This document shows, one piece after another, positions 35,399 through 44,820 of a stretch of DNA of 64,000 bases. Every line of letters begins with the position of its first letter. Position 1 is the first letter of the stretch. The notes under the pieces are model-generated. The model made no database searches. It was given only the letters and a program-made list of their open reading frames with translations, and had not been told where the DNA came from. Origin of the DNA: Azospirillum sp. TSO35-2 (GTDB lineage Bacteria; Pseudomonadota; Alphaproteobacteria; Azospirillales; Azospirillaceae). A program made the position numbers and the translations under genes. Where the stretch lies: positions 2,180,226 to 2,244,225 of the forward strand of contig NZ_LGRA01000021.1 of NCBI RefSeq assembly GCF_003116095.1, in the 5' to 3' direction.

Positions 35399-37114
35399 TT
35401 ATACACGGACCAGATGGACCTCCGTCACCGGCTTCTTGCCATGAGACGCATTGAAGCAGCGGCGGACCGCGATGCGCGCCGCCTCCTTCACCTGGGCGTC
35501 GTCGCCGCGCGCCGAACGGGGCAGCGCCGCCACCGACTCGCGCACCGCGTCGATCACGTCCAGCAGCAGGTCACGGTCGGCCGCCTCGTCGATCAGCCCC
35601 ATCACCGCCACCTGCGGCGCGGTCAGCATCTCGCCGGTGGACGACATCACCAGCGTCACCACGGCGGCGCCGTTGTTCACCATGCGGTTGCGCGCCCGCA
35701 TCATCCCGGTGTCGAGCGGCACCAGCCGCTTGCCGTCCAGCGCCATCCGGCCGGCCTGCACCTGCGCCACCACCCGCGCGCCCTCCGGCCCGTCCAGCCG
35801 GATCAGCTCACCGTTGGCCGGCACGATGCGGTCGGCGACCTGACAATCCTGCGCCAGGGCGGCGTGGGCCTGCTGGTGGCGCTGCTCGCCATGCACCGGC
35901 ACGGCGATGCGCGGGCGCACCCACTGGTACATGCGCACCAGCTCGTCGCGCGCCGGATGGCCGGAGACATGGACCGCCGCCTCGTCGGCGGTGATCAGCT
36001 CGATGCCCTGGGCGACCAGCTGGTTCTGCATGCGGCCGATGGCGCGCTCGTTGCCGGGGATCTCGCGGGACGAGAAGACCACCACGTCGCCGCGCGACAG
36101 CGTGATCTGCGGGTGGTCGTTGCCGGCGATGCGGGCGAGCGCGGAACGCGGCTCGCCCTGGCTGCCGGTGCAGATCAGCACCAGCTTCTCGCGCGGCAGG
36201 TAGCTGGCGTCATGCTCCGACAGGAATTTCGGCACATCGGCGAGGTAGCCGTTGGCCCGCGCCGCCTCGTTGATCCGCCACAGCGAGCGGCCGACCAGCG
36301 CCACATGGCGGTCGTGGGCCGCCGCCGCCGCCGCGATGCTTTCCAGCCGGGCGACGTTGGTGGCGAAGCAGCTGACGGCGATGCGCCGGTCGGGGTAGCG
36401 CCCCATCAGCTCCATCAGGGTCGCGCGCACCGTGGCCTCCGATCCGGCGGAGCCCGGCACCAGCGCGTTGGTGCTGTCGCCGACCAGCGCCAGCACCCCC
36501 TCGTCGCCGATGGCGCGCAGCCGCTCCTCGTCCGCCGTCTTGCCGACCAGCGGCTCCGGATCCAGCTTCCAGTCGCCGGTGTGCAGCACGGTGCCCGCCG
36601 CGGTGCGGATGGCCAGAGCGTTCGGCTCCGGGATCGAGTGCGTCATGGTGACGTATTCGACGGAGAACGGACCGACCTCGACCGTGCCGCCCAGCGGGAT
36701 CTCGACGATCGGCACCGCCGCGCTCAGGCCGCGCTCGTGCAGCTTGGCGCGCAGGAAGGACGCGGTGAAAGGCGTGCAATAGACGGGGCAGCGCAGCTCC
36801 GGCCACAGATACTGGACGGCGCCCAGATGGTCCTCATGCGCGTGGGTCAGCACCAGCCCGACCAGATCGTCGCGCCGCTCCGCGATGAAGGTCGGGTCGG
36901 GCATGATGACGTCCAGGCCCGGCATGGTGTCGTCGGCGAAGGAGATGCCGAGGTCGACCATCAGCCATTTGCCCTGATGGCCGTACAGGTTGAGGTTCAT
37001 CCCGATCTCGCCGGAACCGCCGAGCGGGAGGAAATACAGCGCGCCATCCTCCGGAACGAAGGGGTCCGCCGGGGTTTCGGGAGTTCCGGCGGCTGTCATG
37101 GAGGATCGTGTCAT
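35399..37114 (-). CDS. rnj: Ribonuclease J
   Basis: 571 residues, a metallo-beta-lactamase/beta-CASP nuclease of the RNase J family. The N-terminus reads LYFLPLGGSGEIGMNLNLYG, the metal motif is THAHEDH (90-96), and later blocks are MTHSIPEP, HTGDWKLD, GDSTNAL, and the beta-CASP segments CTGSQGEPRSALARIA and HVSGHPARDEL. It has 5'-to-3' exonuclease and endonuclease activity on rRNA precursors and mRNA. ATG at 37114 overlaps the coaX stop (ATGA). Confidence 0.96.
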   Translation of the reverse strand: MTRSSMTAAGTPETPADPFVPEDGALYFLPLGGSGEIGMNLNLYGHQGKWLMVDLGISFADDTMPGLDVIMPDPTFIAERRDDLVGLVLTHAHEDHLGAVQYLWPELRCPVYCTPFTASFLRAKLHERGLSAAVPIVEIPLGGTVEVGPFSVEYVTMTHSIPEPNALAIRTAAGTVLHTGDWKLDPEPLVGKTADEERLRAIGDEGVLALVGDSTNALVPGSAGSEATVRATLMELMGRYPDRRIAVSCFATNVARLESIAAAAAAHDRHVALVGRSLWRINEAARANGYLADVPKFLSEHDASYLPREKLVLICTGSQGEPRSALARIAGNDHPQITLSRGDVVVFSSREIPGNERAIGRMQNQLVAQGIELITADEAAVHVSGHPARDELVRMYQWVRPRIAVPVHGEQRHQQAHAALAQDCQVADRIVPANGELIRLDGPEGARVVAQVQAGRMALDGKRLVPLDTGMMRARNRMVNNGAAVVTLVMSSTGEMLTAPQVAVMGLIDEAADRDLLLDVIDAVRESVAALPRSARGDDAQVKEAARIAVRRCFNASHGKKPVTEVHLVRV

Positions 37115-37884
37115 TGGACCGTGTTGCGCTTGTGGATCAGGAGGAGACCGCGGAGCGTCAGCTCGTTGTCGGTGTGTTCGATGACATGGGTAGCCTTCGC
37201 GAAAAGAACAGCCAACCCTCCCGTCGCGACCACCCGCATGGGTTCGCCGTACTCCGCCCGGATGCGGGCCACCAGCCCTTCGATCAGGCCGACATACCCC
37301 CAGAAGATGCCGGATTGCATGCAGGCGATGGTGTTCTTGCCGATCACCTCGGCCGGCGGCTGGATCTCGACGCGCGGCAGCTTGGACGCCGCCATCTGCA
37401 GCGCCTCCAGCGACAGGTTCAGCCCCGGCGCGATCACGCCGCCACAGTAGTTGCCGTCGGCATCGACCACGTCGAAGGTGGTCGCCGTGCCGAAATCGAT
37501 GACGATCAGCGGGGTCTTGTAGGTCGCTGCGGCCGCCACCGTGTTGACCAGACGGTCGGCCCCGACCTCCTCCGGCCGGTCGACCAGCGCCTTGGCGCCC
37601 AGCTTGACTTCGGGCTGACCGACGATCATCGGGTCGCAGCCGAAATGATCCTTGCACAGCCGCTTCAAATTGAAGGTAGCGCCGGGGACCACACTGGCGA
37701 TGATGGCGCCGTGGATGTCCAGCGCCTTCAGCCCCTTCAGCGCCATCAACTGCATCAGCCACACCATGTATTCGTCGGCGGTGCGCTTGGGGTCGCTGGC
37801 GGTGCGCCAGATGCCGCGCTGGCGGTCGCCGTCGTAGATGGCGAACACCACGTTCGTGTTTCCGGCGTCGATGGCGAGCAGCAT
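37111..37884 (-). CDS. coaX: Type III pantothenate kinase
   Basis: 257 residues of the ASKHA fold. The phosphate-binding MLLAIDAGNTNVVFAIYD starts the protein; GADRLVN and IVIDFGTATTFDVVD are the other core motifs, and VVATGGLAVLFA is the adenosine block. It phosphorylates pantothenate, the first step of coenzyme A synthesis, and is not feedback-inhibited by CoA. Overlaps rnj by 4 bases; 31 bases after birA. Confidence 0.96.
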   Translation of the reverse strand: MLLAIDAGNTNVVFAIYDGDRQRGIWRTASDPKRTADEYMVWLMQLMALKGLKALDIHGAIIASVVPGATFNLKRLCKDHFGCDPMIVGQPEVKLGAKALVDRPEEVGADRLVNTVAAAATYKTPLIVIDFGTATTFDVVDADGNYCGGVIAPGLNLSLEALQMAASKLPRVEIQPPAEVIGKNTIACMQSGIFWGYVGLIEGLVARIRAEYGEPMRVVATGGLAVLFAKATHVIEHTDNELTLRGLLLIHKRNTVQ

Positions 37885-37915
37885 GGTGAAATCCGTGGAA
37901 ACGGGTGGGTCGGCG

Positions 37916-38722
37916 TCAGGCGGCGGACGGATCGGAGAAGAACACGTCGCCGGCGGCGATCCGCTGCCGCGGCCCGCCGTCCGTTGGATCAAGCAACAGA
38001 ACGCCGTCGCTGTCCAGATCGGCGAAGGTGCCGGGGATCGTCCGGTCGCCGAGCCGGACCAGGATTGGGCCGCCCAGCCCCTTGGCACGGGCGAGCCAGG
38101 CCTCGCGCACCGGCGCGAACCCATGCTCCCGCCACCGCCCGTACCAGGTGGCGAGGTGGCCGGCATAGACCTCCAGCAGCGCGCCGGGTCCCATGGCGGG
38201 CGCCCCTTCGGCGATCAGCGCGGTGGCGCCGTACTCGGTGGTCGCGGGGAAATGTCGCAGGTTGATGCCGACGCCGAGCACCACCCAGGCGACCGTGCCG
38301 TCCGCCGCCGGCTCCGACTCGAGCAGGATGCCGGACAGCTTGCGGTCATGGACCAGGACGTCGTTCGGCCATTTGCAGCGCACCCCGCCGGGGTCCGGCA
38401 ACACCGACTCGGCGGTCTCGGCGATGGCGAGCGCCGCCAGGAAGGAGATCTGCGCCGCCTCGGCCGGCGGCCGGCCGGGCCGCAGGATGGTGGTGCAGTA
38501 GAGATTGCCCTCGGGCGAGGTCCAGGCCCGGCCGCGGCGGCCGCGGCCGCTGTCCTGCCGGCGGGCCCAGACGATGGTGCCCTCGGCGCCGAATCCGCCG
38601 ACCCCCGAACGCGCCAAGGCCTTCGCCTCGTCGTTCGTGCTGCCGACGTGGTCGAAGGCCTTGACCTGGAAGCCCGGAGGCAGGCGCAGCCGCGCCGCCT
38701 CCGCTTCGAGCGATGCCGTCAT
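37916..38722 (-). CDS. birA: Biotin-[acetyl-CoA-carboxylase] ligase, without DNA-binding domain
   Basis: 268 residues. The biotin/ATP loop GRGRRGR is at 59-65, with STNDEAK before it and KWPNDV after. A C-terminal SH3-like domain ends in RIAAGDVFFSD. There is no N-terminal helix-turn-helix, so this is a group I ligase that cannot repress biotin genes. It biotinylates acyl-CoA carboxylases. Starts 10 bases after nuoN in the same transcript. Confidence 0.94.
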   Translation of the reverse strand: MTASLEAEAARLRLPPGFQVKAFDHVGSTNDEAKALARSGVGGFGAEGTIVWARRQDSGRGRRGRAWTSPEGNLYCTTILRPGRPPAEAAQISFLAALAIAETAESVLPDPGGVRCKWPNDVLVHDRKLSGILLESEPAADGTVAWVVLGVGINLRHFPATTEYGATALIAEGAPAMGPGALLEVYAGHLATWYGRWREHGFAPVREAWLARAKGLGGPILVRLGDRTIPGTFADLDSDGVLLLDPTDGGPRQRIAAGDVFFSDPSAA

Positions 38723-38732
38723 CGCTGCGCCG

Positions 38733-40181
38733 TCACCCGGCGAACAGGGCCGCCGCCGCCGCCGCCGCACCGTTCAGGATCGGCGCCGGAGCGACGAAGA
38801 ACAGCAGGGTGAACAGGCTGGTGACGACCAGGACGCCGGTCATGCCGTCGTCGCCGATCTTGTCGACGACCACCGCCGGCTCATCGAAATACATGATCTT
38901 GATGATGCGCAGGTAATAGAAGGCGCCCACGACGCTGGTCAGCACGCCGACCACGGCCAGCGTGTAGTCCTGCGCCGCGACGGCGGCGAGGAAAACGTAC
39001 AGCTTGCCGAAGAAACCCGCCATCGGCGGGATGCCGGCCATGGAGAACATGAAGATCGCCATGGTCGCGGCCAGCATCGGGTTGGTCTTGGACAGGCCGG
39101 CGAAGTCCTTGATCTCCTCCAGCATCTGGCCCTTGGCCTTCATGCTGAGGATGACGGCGAAGGCGCCGATGTTCATGGCGATGTAGAGCGCCATGTAGAT
39201 CAGAACGCCGCGGACGCCATCCTGGGTGCCGGTGGTCAGGCCGACCAGCGCGTAGCCGACATGGCCGATCGAGCTGTAGGCCATTAGGCGCTTGATGTTG
39301 GTCTGCATGATCGCGGCGAAGGAGCCGATGACCATCGACAGGATGGCGGTCGCCACCAGCACCTGGTGCCACTGGCCGGCGAGATGGCCGAACGGCTCGA
39401 TCACCACGCGGGTGAACAGCGCGATCGCCGCCACCTTGGGCGCCGCCGCGAAGAAGGCGGTCACCGGGGTCGGCGCGCCCTCGTACACGTCGGGGGTCCA
39501 CATGTGGAACGGCGCGGCCGACACCTTGAAGGCCAGACCGGCCATCACAAAGACCAGGCCGATCACCACGCCGGTCGACACATGCGCGCCGCCGGCGAAC
39601 AGCGCCGCCACCTTGTCGAAGGAGGTCGTGCCGGCGAAGCCGTAGACCAGCGAAGCGCCGTACAGCAGCATGCCGGACGACAGCGCGCCGAGGACGAAGT
39701 ACTTCAGCCCGGCTTCCGACGACTTCTCGCTGTCGCGGCGGAAGGCCGCGATGACGTAGAGCGCGAGGCTCTGCGTCTCCAGCCCGACATACAGCGAGAT
39801 GAGATCGTTGGCCGAAATCATCATCAGCATGCCGAGCGTGGCGAACAGCATCAGCACCGGGAACTCGAAGCGGGCCATGTGCTCCCGCTCGTTGAAGCCG
39901 AGCGAGAGGACGACCGAGAAGGCGGCGGCAACCAGCACCAGCACCTTCATGAAGACGCCGAAGGCGTCCATCACGAACATGCCGTTGAAGGTGACGACCC
40001 GCCCGCTGCCATAGCCCATCGCCAGCACGGCGGCGAGCAGCATGGCGACGATCGCCAGATAGGAGACGGGGCGGGTGAAGCCGTCGCCGCGGAAGACGCC
40101 CAGCATCAGCAGGGCGACGCCCGACAATGCGAGGAAGATCTCCGGCAGGGCCGGCCAGACGTCGGGAAACACTGCGGTCAT
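38733..40181 (-). CDS. nuoN: NADH-quinone oxidoreductase subunit N
   Basis: 482 residues, about 14 membrane helices, one of three antiporter-like proton-pumping subunits of complex I. Family block: VFVMAGLAFKVSAAPFHMWTPDVYEGAPTPVTAF, with the channel Lys, followed by YSSIGHVGYALVGL. The C-terminus has the usual YYLRIIKIMYF. Last of the fourteen nuo genes, 13 bases after nuoM. Confidence 0.97.
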   Translation of the reverse strand: MTAVFPDVWPALPEIFLALSGVALLMLGVFRGDGFTRPVSYLAIVAMLLAAVLAMGYGSGRVVTFNGMFVMDAFGVFMKVLVLVAAAFSVVLSLGFNEREHMARFEFPVLMLFATLGMLMMISANDLISLYVGLETQSLALYVIAAFRRDSEKSSEAGLKYFVLGALSSGMLLYGASLVYGFAGTTSFDKVAALFAGGAHVSTGVVIGLVFVMAGLAFKVSAAPFHMWTPDVYEGAPTPVTAFFAAAPKVAAIALFTRVVIEPFGHLAGQWHQVLVATAILSMVIGSFAAIMQTNIKRLMAYSSIGHVGYALVGLTTGTQDGVRGVLIYMALYIAMNIGAFAVILSMKAKGQMLEEIKDFAGLSKTNPMLAATMAIFMFSMAGIPPMAGFFGKLYVFLAAVAAQDYTLAVVGVLTSVVGAFYYLRIIKIMYFDEPAVVVDKIGDDGMTGVLVVTSLFTLLFFVAPAPILNGAAAAAAALFAG

Positions 40182-40194
40182 GTCGAAGAACCCC

Positions 40195-41721
40195 TTACCG
40201 CGCGGCGACGGAGACGCCGGACGCGGCGTGCGACGCGGCCAGCTTGGTCTGGTAGGTCTGGATCAGCTGCTCGACCGACGCCGAGGTGACGTTCAGGAAG
40301 CTGGTCGGGTAGACGCCCATCCACAGGACGACGGCGATCAGCGGCAGGAACACCGCGATTTCCCGCGGGGTCATGTCGAACATCGCCTTGACGTCCGGCT
40401 TGGTCAGCTTGCCGTAGACGACGCGGCGGTACAGCCACAGCGCGTAGGCGGCGCCGAGCACCATGCCGGTGGCGGCCAAGGCGGCGACCCAGGTGTTGTC
40501 GCGGAAGACGCCCAGCAGCACCAGGAACTCGCCGACGAAGCCGGCGGTGCCCGGCAGACCGACCGAAGCCATAGTCATGAACAGGAAGACGACGGCGTAT
40601 TTCGGCATGTTCTTCACCAGACCGCCGTAACGGGCGATCTCGCGGGTGTGCAGCCGGTCATAGACGACACCGACGCAGAGGAACAGCGCCGCCGAGACCA
40701 CGCCGTGCGACAGCATCTGGAACACCGAGCCTTCGATGCCCTGCTGGTTCAGCGCGAACATGCCGATGGTGACGAAGCCCATGTGGGCGACCGACGAGTA
40801 GGCGATCAGCTTCTTCATGTCCTCCTGGGCGAGAGCGACCAGCGAGGTGTAGATCACGGCGACGACCGACAGGGTGTAGATCAGCGGCGCGAAATACTCG
40901 GTCGCTTCCGGCAGCATCGGGATGTTGAAGCGCAGGAAGCCGTACCCGCCCATCTTCAGCAGCACGCCGGCCAGGATCACCGACCCGGCGGTCGGCGCCT
41001 CGACGTGGGCGTCCGGCAGCCAGGTGTGGACCGGCCACATCGGCACCTTCACCGCGAAGGAGGCAAAGAAGGCCAGCCACAGCCAGAGCTGCATGTTGCG
41101 CGGGAACTGGGTGGCGGTGATGGTCGGGATGTCGGTGGTGCCGGCCACGTAATACATGGCCAGGATCGCCAGCAGCATCAGGACCGAGCCGAGCAGCGTG
41201 TACAGGAAGAACTTGAAGGCGGCATAGACGCGGCGCGGGCCGCCCCAGACGCCGATGATCAGGAACATCGGGATCAGGACGCCTTCGAAGAACATGTAGA
41301 ACAGGACGAAATCCAGCGCGCTGAACATCCCGATCATTAGGGTTTCCAGCGCGAGGAAGGCGACCATGTACTCCTTCACCCGGACCTGCACCGACTCCCA
41401 GCTCGCCAGGATGCACAGCGGCATCAGGAAGCCGGACAGCACGACGAACAGCACCGAGATGCCGTCGACGCCCATGTGGTAGTTGATGCCGAAATCGGGG
41501 ATCCACGCCGCCTTTTCCACCATCTGGTAGCCAGGGTTGCGCGGGTCGAAATTCACCCAGACGAGAAGCGTCAGCACGAAGGTGATGAGCGTCGTCCACA
41601 GCGCGATGAAGCGCACGTTCCGCAGCACGTCCGGCGAGGTGCCCCGGCAGAACAGCAGGATCAGCGCCACACCGACGAGCGGCAGGAAGGTCGCGAACGA
41701 CAGGATCGGCCAGCTAGCCAT
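40195..41721 (-). CDS. nuoM: NADH-quinone oxidoreductase subunit M
   Basis: 508 residues, antiporter-like membrane subunit. Conserved stretches: FEGVLIPMFLIIGVWGG with the key Glu of helix 5, FFASFAVKVPMWPVHTWLPDAHVEAPTAGSVILAGVLLKMGGYG with channel lysines, and AYSSVAHMGFVTIGMF. Sits between nuoL and nuoN as in other complex I operons. Confidence 0.97.
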   Translation of the reverse strand: MASWPILSFATFLPLVGVALILLFCRGTSPDVLRNVRFIALWTTLITFVLTLLVWVNFDPRNPGYQMVEKAAWIPDFGINYHMGVDGISVLFVVLSGFLMPLCILASWESVQVRVKEYMVAFLALETLMIGMFSALDFVLFYMFFEGVLIPMFLIIGVWGGPRRVYAAFKFFLYTLLGSVLMLLAILAMYYVAGTTDIPTITATQFPRNMQLWLWLAFFASFAVKVPMWPVHTWLPDAHVEAPTAGSVILAGVLLKMGGYGFLRFNIPMLPEATEYFAPLIYTLSVVAVIYTSLVALAQEDMKKLIAYSSVAHMGFVTIGMFALNQQGIEGSVFQMLSHGVVSAALFLCVGVVYDRLHTREIARYGGLVKNMPKYAVVFLFMTMASVGLPGTAGFVGEFLVLLGVFRDNTWVAALAATGMVLGAAYALWLYRRVVYGKLTKPDVKAMFDMTPREIAVFLPLIAVVLWMGVYPTSFLNVTSASVEQLIQTYQTKLAASHAASGVSVAAR

Positions 41722-41746
41722 TGTTGTTGTTCCCCCTCGAAACCGC

Positions 41747-43867
41747 TCAGCCGAAGACCGACAGCCAGGCGACGAACAGGACGACCCCGATCACCATGGC
41801 GAAGGCGTAATGATAGACGTACCCCGATTGCAGCCGGCTGGCGCGCGCCGCGACGTCGCGGGTGACGGCGGCAATGCCGTCCGGCCCCACGCCATCGATC
41901 ACCGCACCGTCGCCCGACTTCCACAGGCCGAAGCCCAGGGCCTTGGCAGGGCGGACGAACATCGCGTCGTACAGCTCGTCGAAGTACCACTTGTTGTAGA
42001 GGAACTGGTGCACGCCGCGGAAGGTGCCGGCGATCTTGCCCGGCAGGCTCGGCATCTGGACGTAGCCGATGTAGGCCATCGCGATGCCCAGCAGGCCGAC
42101 CACCAGCGGAGCCAGCGAGACCCAGCCTGGGGTGTGGTGGTGCGCGGCCTCGACCGGATCGTGCCCGTGCAGCACCAGCAGCGCCTGGCCCCAGAACTCC
42201 GCCCGCGCCTCGCCGATGAACCACTGGTGGAAGCCGACACCGGCGAACAGCGCGCCCAGCGCCAGAACCCCGAGCGGAACCAGCATGACCACCGGCGATT
42301 CATGGGCGTGGTCGTAAACCTCCTTGTCCATCCGCGGCGTGCCGTGGAAGGTCATGAACAGCAGGCGCCAGGAGTAGAAGGCGGTCAGCAGCGCCGCGGC
42401 GATGCCGAGCGCGAAGGCGAAGCGCCCCACCCCGCTGCCCGAAGCGAAGGCCGCCTCCAGGATCATGTCCTTGGAGTAGTAGCCGGCGAAGAAGGGCAGA
42501 CCGGCGAGCGCCAGGTTGCCGATCCACATCACCGCGTAGGTGAAGGGGATCTTGCGCCAGACGCCGCCCATCTTCCGCATGTCCTGCTCATGGTGCAGGG
42601 CGTGGATGACCGAACCGGCGCCAAGGAACAGCAGCGCCTTGAAGAAGGCGTGCGTGAACAAGTGGAACATGGCCGCGCCGTAGGCGGAGACGCCGGCGGC
42701 GAAGAACATGTAGCCGAGCTGGGACATCGTCGAATAGGCGATGACCCGCTTGATGTCGAACTGGGTGAAGCCGATGGTCGCGGCGACGAAGGCGGTCAGG
42801 CCGCCGACCACGGTCACGACCTCCAGTGCCGTCGGCGCGTATTCGAACACCGGCGACAGCCGGCAGACCATGAACACGCCGGCGGTCACCATCGTGGCGG
42901 CGTGGATGAGCGCCGACACCGGGGTCGGGCCCTCCATCGCGTCCGGCAGCCAGGTGTGCAGGCCGAGCTGGGCCGACTTGCCCATCGCGCCCATGAACAG
43001 CAGCAGGCAGGCGATGGTCAGGCCGTTGAAGTCCCAGCTCAGGAAATGCAGCGACTGGCCGGTCAGCGTCGGGGCCTTGGCGAAGATCGCGTCGAACTGG
43101 ACCGAGCCGGTCAGCACGAAGATCGCGAAGATGCCGAGCGCGAAACCGAAGTCGCCGACGCGGTTGACCAGGAAGGCCTTCATGGCGGCGGCGTTGGCCG
43201 AGGGCTTCTCGTACCAGAAGTTGATCAGCAGGTAGGAGGCCAGACCGACGCCCTCCCAGCCGAAGAACAGCTGCACCAGGTTGTCGGCCGTCACCAGCAT
43301 CAGCATGGCGAAGGTGAACAGCGACAGGTAGCCCATGAAGCGCGGCTTCTGCGGGTCCTCGGCCATGTAGCCGACCGAGTAGACATGGACGCAGGCCGAG
43401 ACGGTGTTGACGACGATCAGCATCACCGCGGTGAGCTGGTCGACGCGCAGAGCCCACTTCACGTCGAGCGTGCCGCTCTGGATCCAGGTCATCAACTCGA
43501 TCGTGCGGGGGTGCCCGCCGACGGCGACGTCGAAGAACAGGATCCAGGACAGCAGCGCCGAGACCAGCACGGCGCCCGCCGTCACGAACTGCGCGGCGCG
43601 GTCGCCGGCGGTCGGCGGCCCGGCGACGACGTGATGGTCGTCGTGGGCGTCGTCGTGCGCGTGGTCCAGCTCGTCATGCGAGATGTGGTGGGCATGATCG
43701 TCATGGGCGTGGGCGATCTGGGCGTGTCCGTGCCCATGATCGTCGTGGCCATGACCGTGGCTTCCGTGACCCGCGGCGACCGGCGCGGCCTTCGGCCCGC
43801 CGAACAGCGCGATCGATCCGGCGACGAGGAACGCCAGGAGCGGAAGGAATACGACTAGCACTTCCAT
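41747..43867 (-). CDS. nuoL: NADH-quinone oxidoreductase subunit L with histidine-rich loop
   Basis: 706 residues, the distal antiporter-like subunit; E. coli NuoL has 613. Family core: FFGWEGVGLASYLLINFWYEKPSANAAAMKAFLVNRVGD, GKSAQLGLHTWLPDAMEGPTPVSALIHAATMVTAGV. The lateral helix is at the C-terminal end. Between the first helix (about 5-23) and the next there is an inserted loop with 18 His between residues 34 and 79, alternating with Gly, Asp and Ala. The loop looks like a metal-binding low-complexity segment. Its effect on proton transfer is unknown. Confidence 0.97.
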   Translation of the reverse strand: MEVLVVFLPLLAFLVAGSIALFGGPKAAPVAAGHGSHGHGHDDHGHGHAQIAHAHDDHAHHISHDELDHAHDDAHDDHHVVAGPPTAGDRAAQFVTAGAVLVSALLSWILFFDVAVGGHPRTIELMTWIQSGTLDVKWALRVDQLTAVMLIVVNTVSACVHVYSVGYMAEDPQKPRFMGYLSLFTFAMLMLVTADNLVQLFFGWEGVGLASYLLINFWYEKPSANAAAMKAFLVNRVGDFGFALGIFAIFVLTGSVQFDAIFAKAPTLTGQSLHFLSWDFNGLTIACLLLFMGAMGKSAQLGLHTWLPDAMEGPTPVSALIHAATMVTAGVFMVCRLSPVFEYAPTALEVVTVVGGLTAFVAATIGFTQFDIKRVIAYSTMSQLGYMFFAAGVSAYGAAMFHLFTHAFFKALLFLGAGSVIHALHHEQDMRKMGGVWRKIPFTYAVMWIGNLALAGLPFFAGYYSKDMILEAAFASGSGVGRFAFALGIAAALLTAFYSWRLLFMTFHGTPRMDKEVYDHAHESPVVMLVPLGVLALGALFAGVGFHQWFIGEARAEFWGQALLVLHGHDPVEAAHHHTPGWVSLAPLVVGLLGIAMAYIGYVQMPSLPGKIAGTFRGVHQFLYNKWYFDELYDAMFVRPAKALGFGLWKSGDGAVIDGVGPDGIAAVTRDVAARASRLQSGYVYHYAFAMVIGVVLFVAWLSVFG

Positions 43868-43876
43868 GGCGCCGCC

Positions 43877-44185
43877 TCAGCCCTTCATCATGTTGATGTC
43901 TTCGACTCGGATCGAGCCGCGGTTGCGGAAGTAGACCACCAGGATGGCGAGGCCGATGGCCGCCTCGGCGGCGGCGACGGTCAGGATGATCATGGCGAAG
44001 ATCTGGCCGACCAGATCGTGCAGGAAGGTCGAGAAGGCGACGAGGTTGAGATTCACCGCCAGCAGCATCATCTCGATCGACATCAGGATGATGATGACGT
44101 TCTTCCGGTTCAGGAAGATCCCCAGCACGCCCAGCGTGAAGACGATGGCCGAGACCGTCAGGTAATGTCCGAGACCGATCTCCAT
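43877..44185 (-). CDS. nuoK: NADH-quinone oxidoreductase subunit K
   Basis: 102 residues with three helices. LGVLGIFLNRKNVIIILMSIEMMLLAVNLNLVAFS contains the conserved membrane Glu that passes protons, and the second Glu is in AAAEAAIGLAILVVYFRNRGSI. Two bases lie between the nuoJ stop and this ATG. Confidence 0.97.
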   Translation of the reverse strand: MEIGLGHYLTVSAIVFTLGVLGIFLNRKNVIIILMSIEMMLLAVNLNLVAFSTFLHDLVGQIFAMIILTVAAAEAAIGLAILVVYFRNRGSIRVEDINMMKG

Positions 44186-44187
44186 GA

Positions 44188-44802
44188 TCACACGCCCTCC
44201 CCGGTCGTAACCTTGCGAATGACGACGACGTCGTCCCGGTGACGGGCGATCTGGACGCCGACATTCTGTTTGCGCACGCCGGCCCGCTGGCGCAGCGTCA
44301 GCACGATCGCGCCGATCATGGCGATCAGCAGCACGATGCCCGACGCCTGGAACAGGTAGACATACTGGGTGTACATCAGCTGGCCCAGCGCGTGGGTGTT
44401 CGTCACCTGGTCCAGCGCCGGGGTCGGCGCGCCGGCGATCGACGCGACGCCCGGGGCGACGATCCAGCCGCCCAGCACCGCGACCAGCTCGGCCAGCAGG
44501 ATCAGCCCGATCAGCGCGCCCAGCGGCAGCGTTTCCAGGGCGCCCTGCCGCAGCTCGCGGAAGTTGATGTCGAGCATCATCACCACGAACAGGAACAGCA
44601 CCGCCACGGCGCCGACATAGACGATGATCAGGATCATCGCGATGAACTCGGCGCCCATCAGGACGCAGAGGCCGGCCGCCTGGAAAAAGGCGAGGATCAG
44701 GTAAAGGACCGAATGAACGGGATTCCGCGCCGAGATGACCATCACACCGGAGGCCACCAGCAGCGCGGCGAACACGTAGAAGGCGATGCCTTGGAGTATC
44801 AT
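44188..44802 (-). CDS. nuoJ: NADH-quinone oxidoreductase subunit J
   Basis: 204 residues with five helices: ARNPVHSVLYLILAFFQAAGLCVLMGAEFIAMILIIVYVGAVAVLFLFVVMMLD is the standard NuoJ core. The C-terminal tail (about 165-204) is Arg/Val-rich and soluble. Follows nuoI by 18 bases. Confidence 0.96.
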   Translation of the reverse strand: MILQGIAFYVFAALLVASGVMVISARNPVHSVLYLILAFFQAAGLCVLMGAEFIAMILIIVYVGAVAVLFLFVVMMLDINFRELRQGALETLPLGALIGLILLAELVAVLGGWIVAPGVASIAGAPTPALDQVTNTHALGQLMYTQYVYLFQASGIVLLIAMIGAIVLTLRQRAGVRKQNVGVQIARHRDDVVVIRKVTTGEGV

Positions 44803-44820
44803 CGTTTTTCTCGCTTCCGC

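Noticed and set aside
37916..38722. BirA as a biotin repressor
   Set aside because: The N-terminal helix-turn-helix is missing, so only the ligase function is supported.
41537..43858. A 773-codon plus-strand frame opposite nuoL
   Set aside because: Shadow of nuoL; the His-rich impression is the reverse complement of the real His-rich loop and its flanks.
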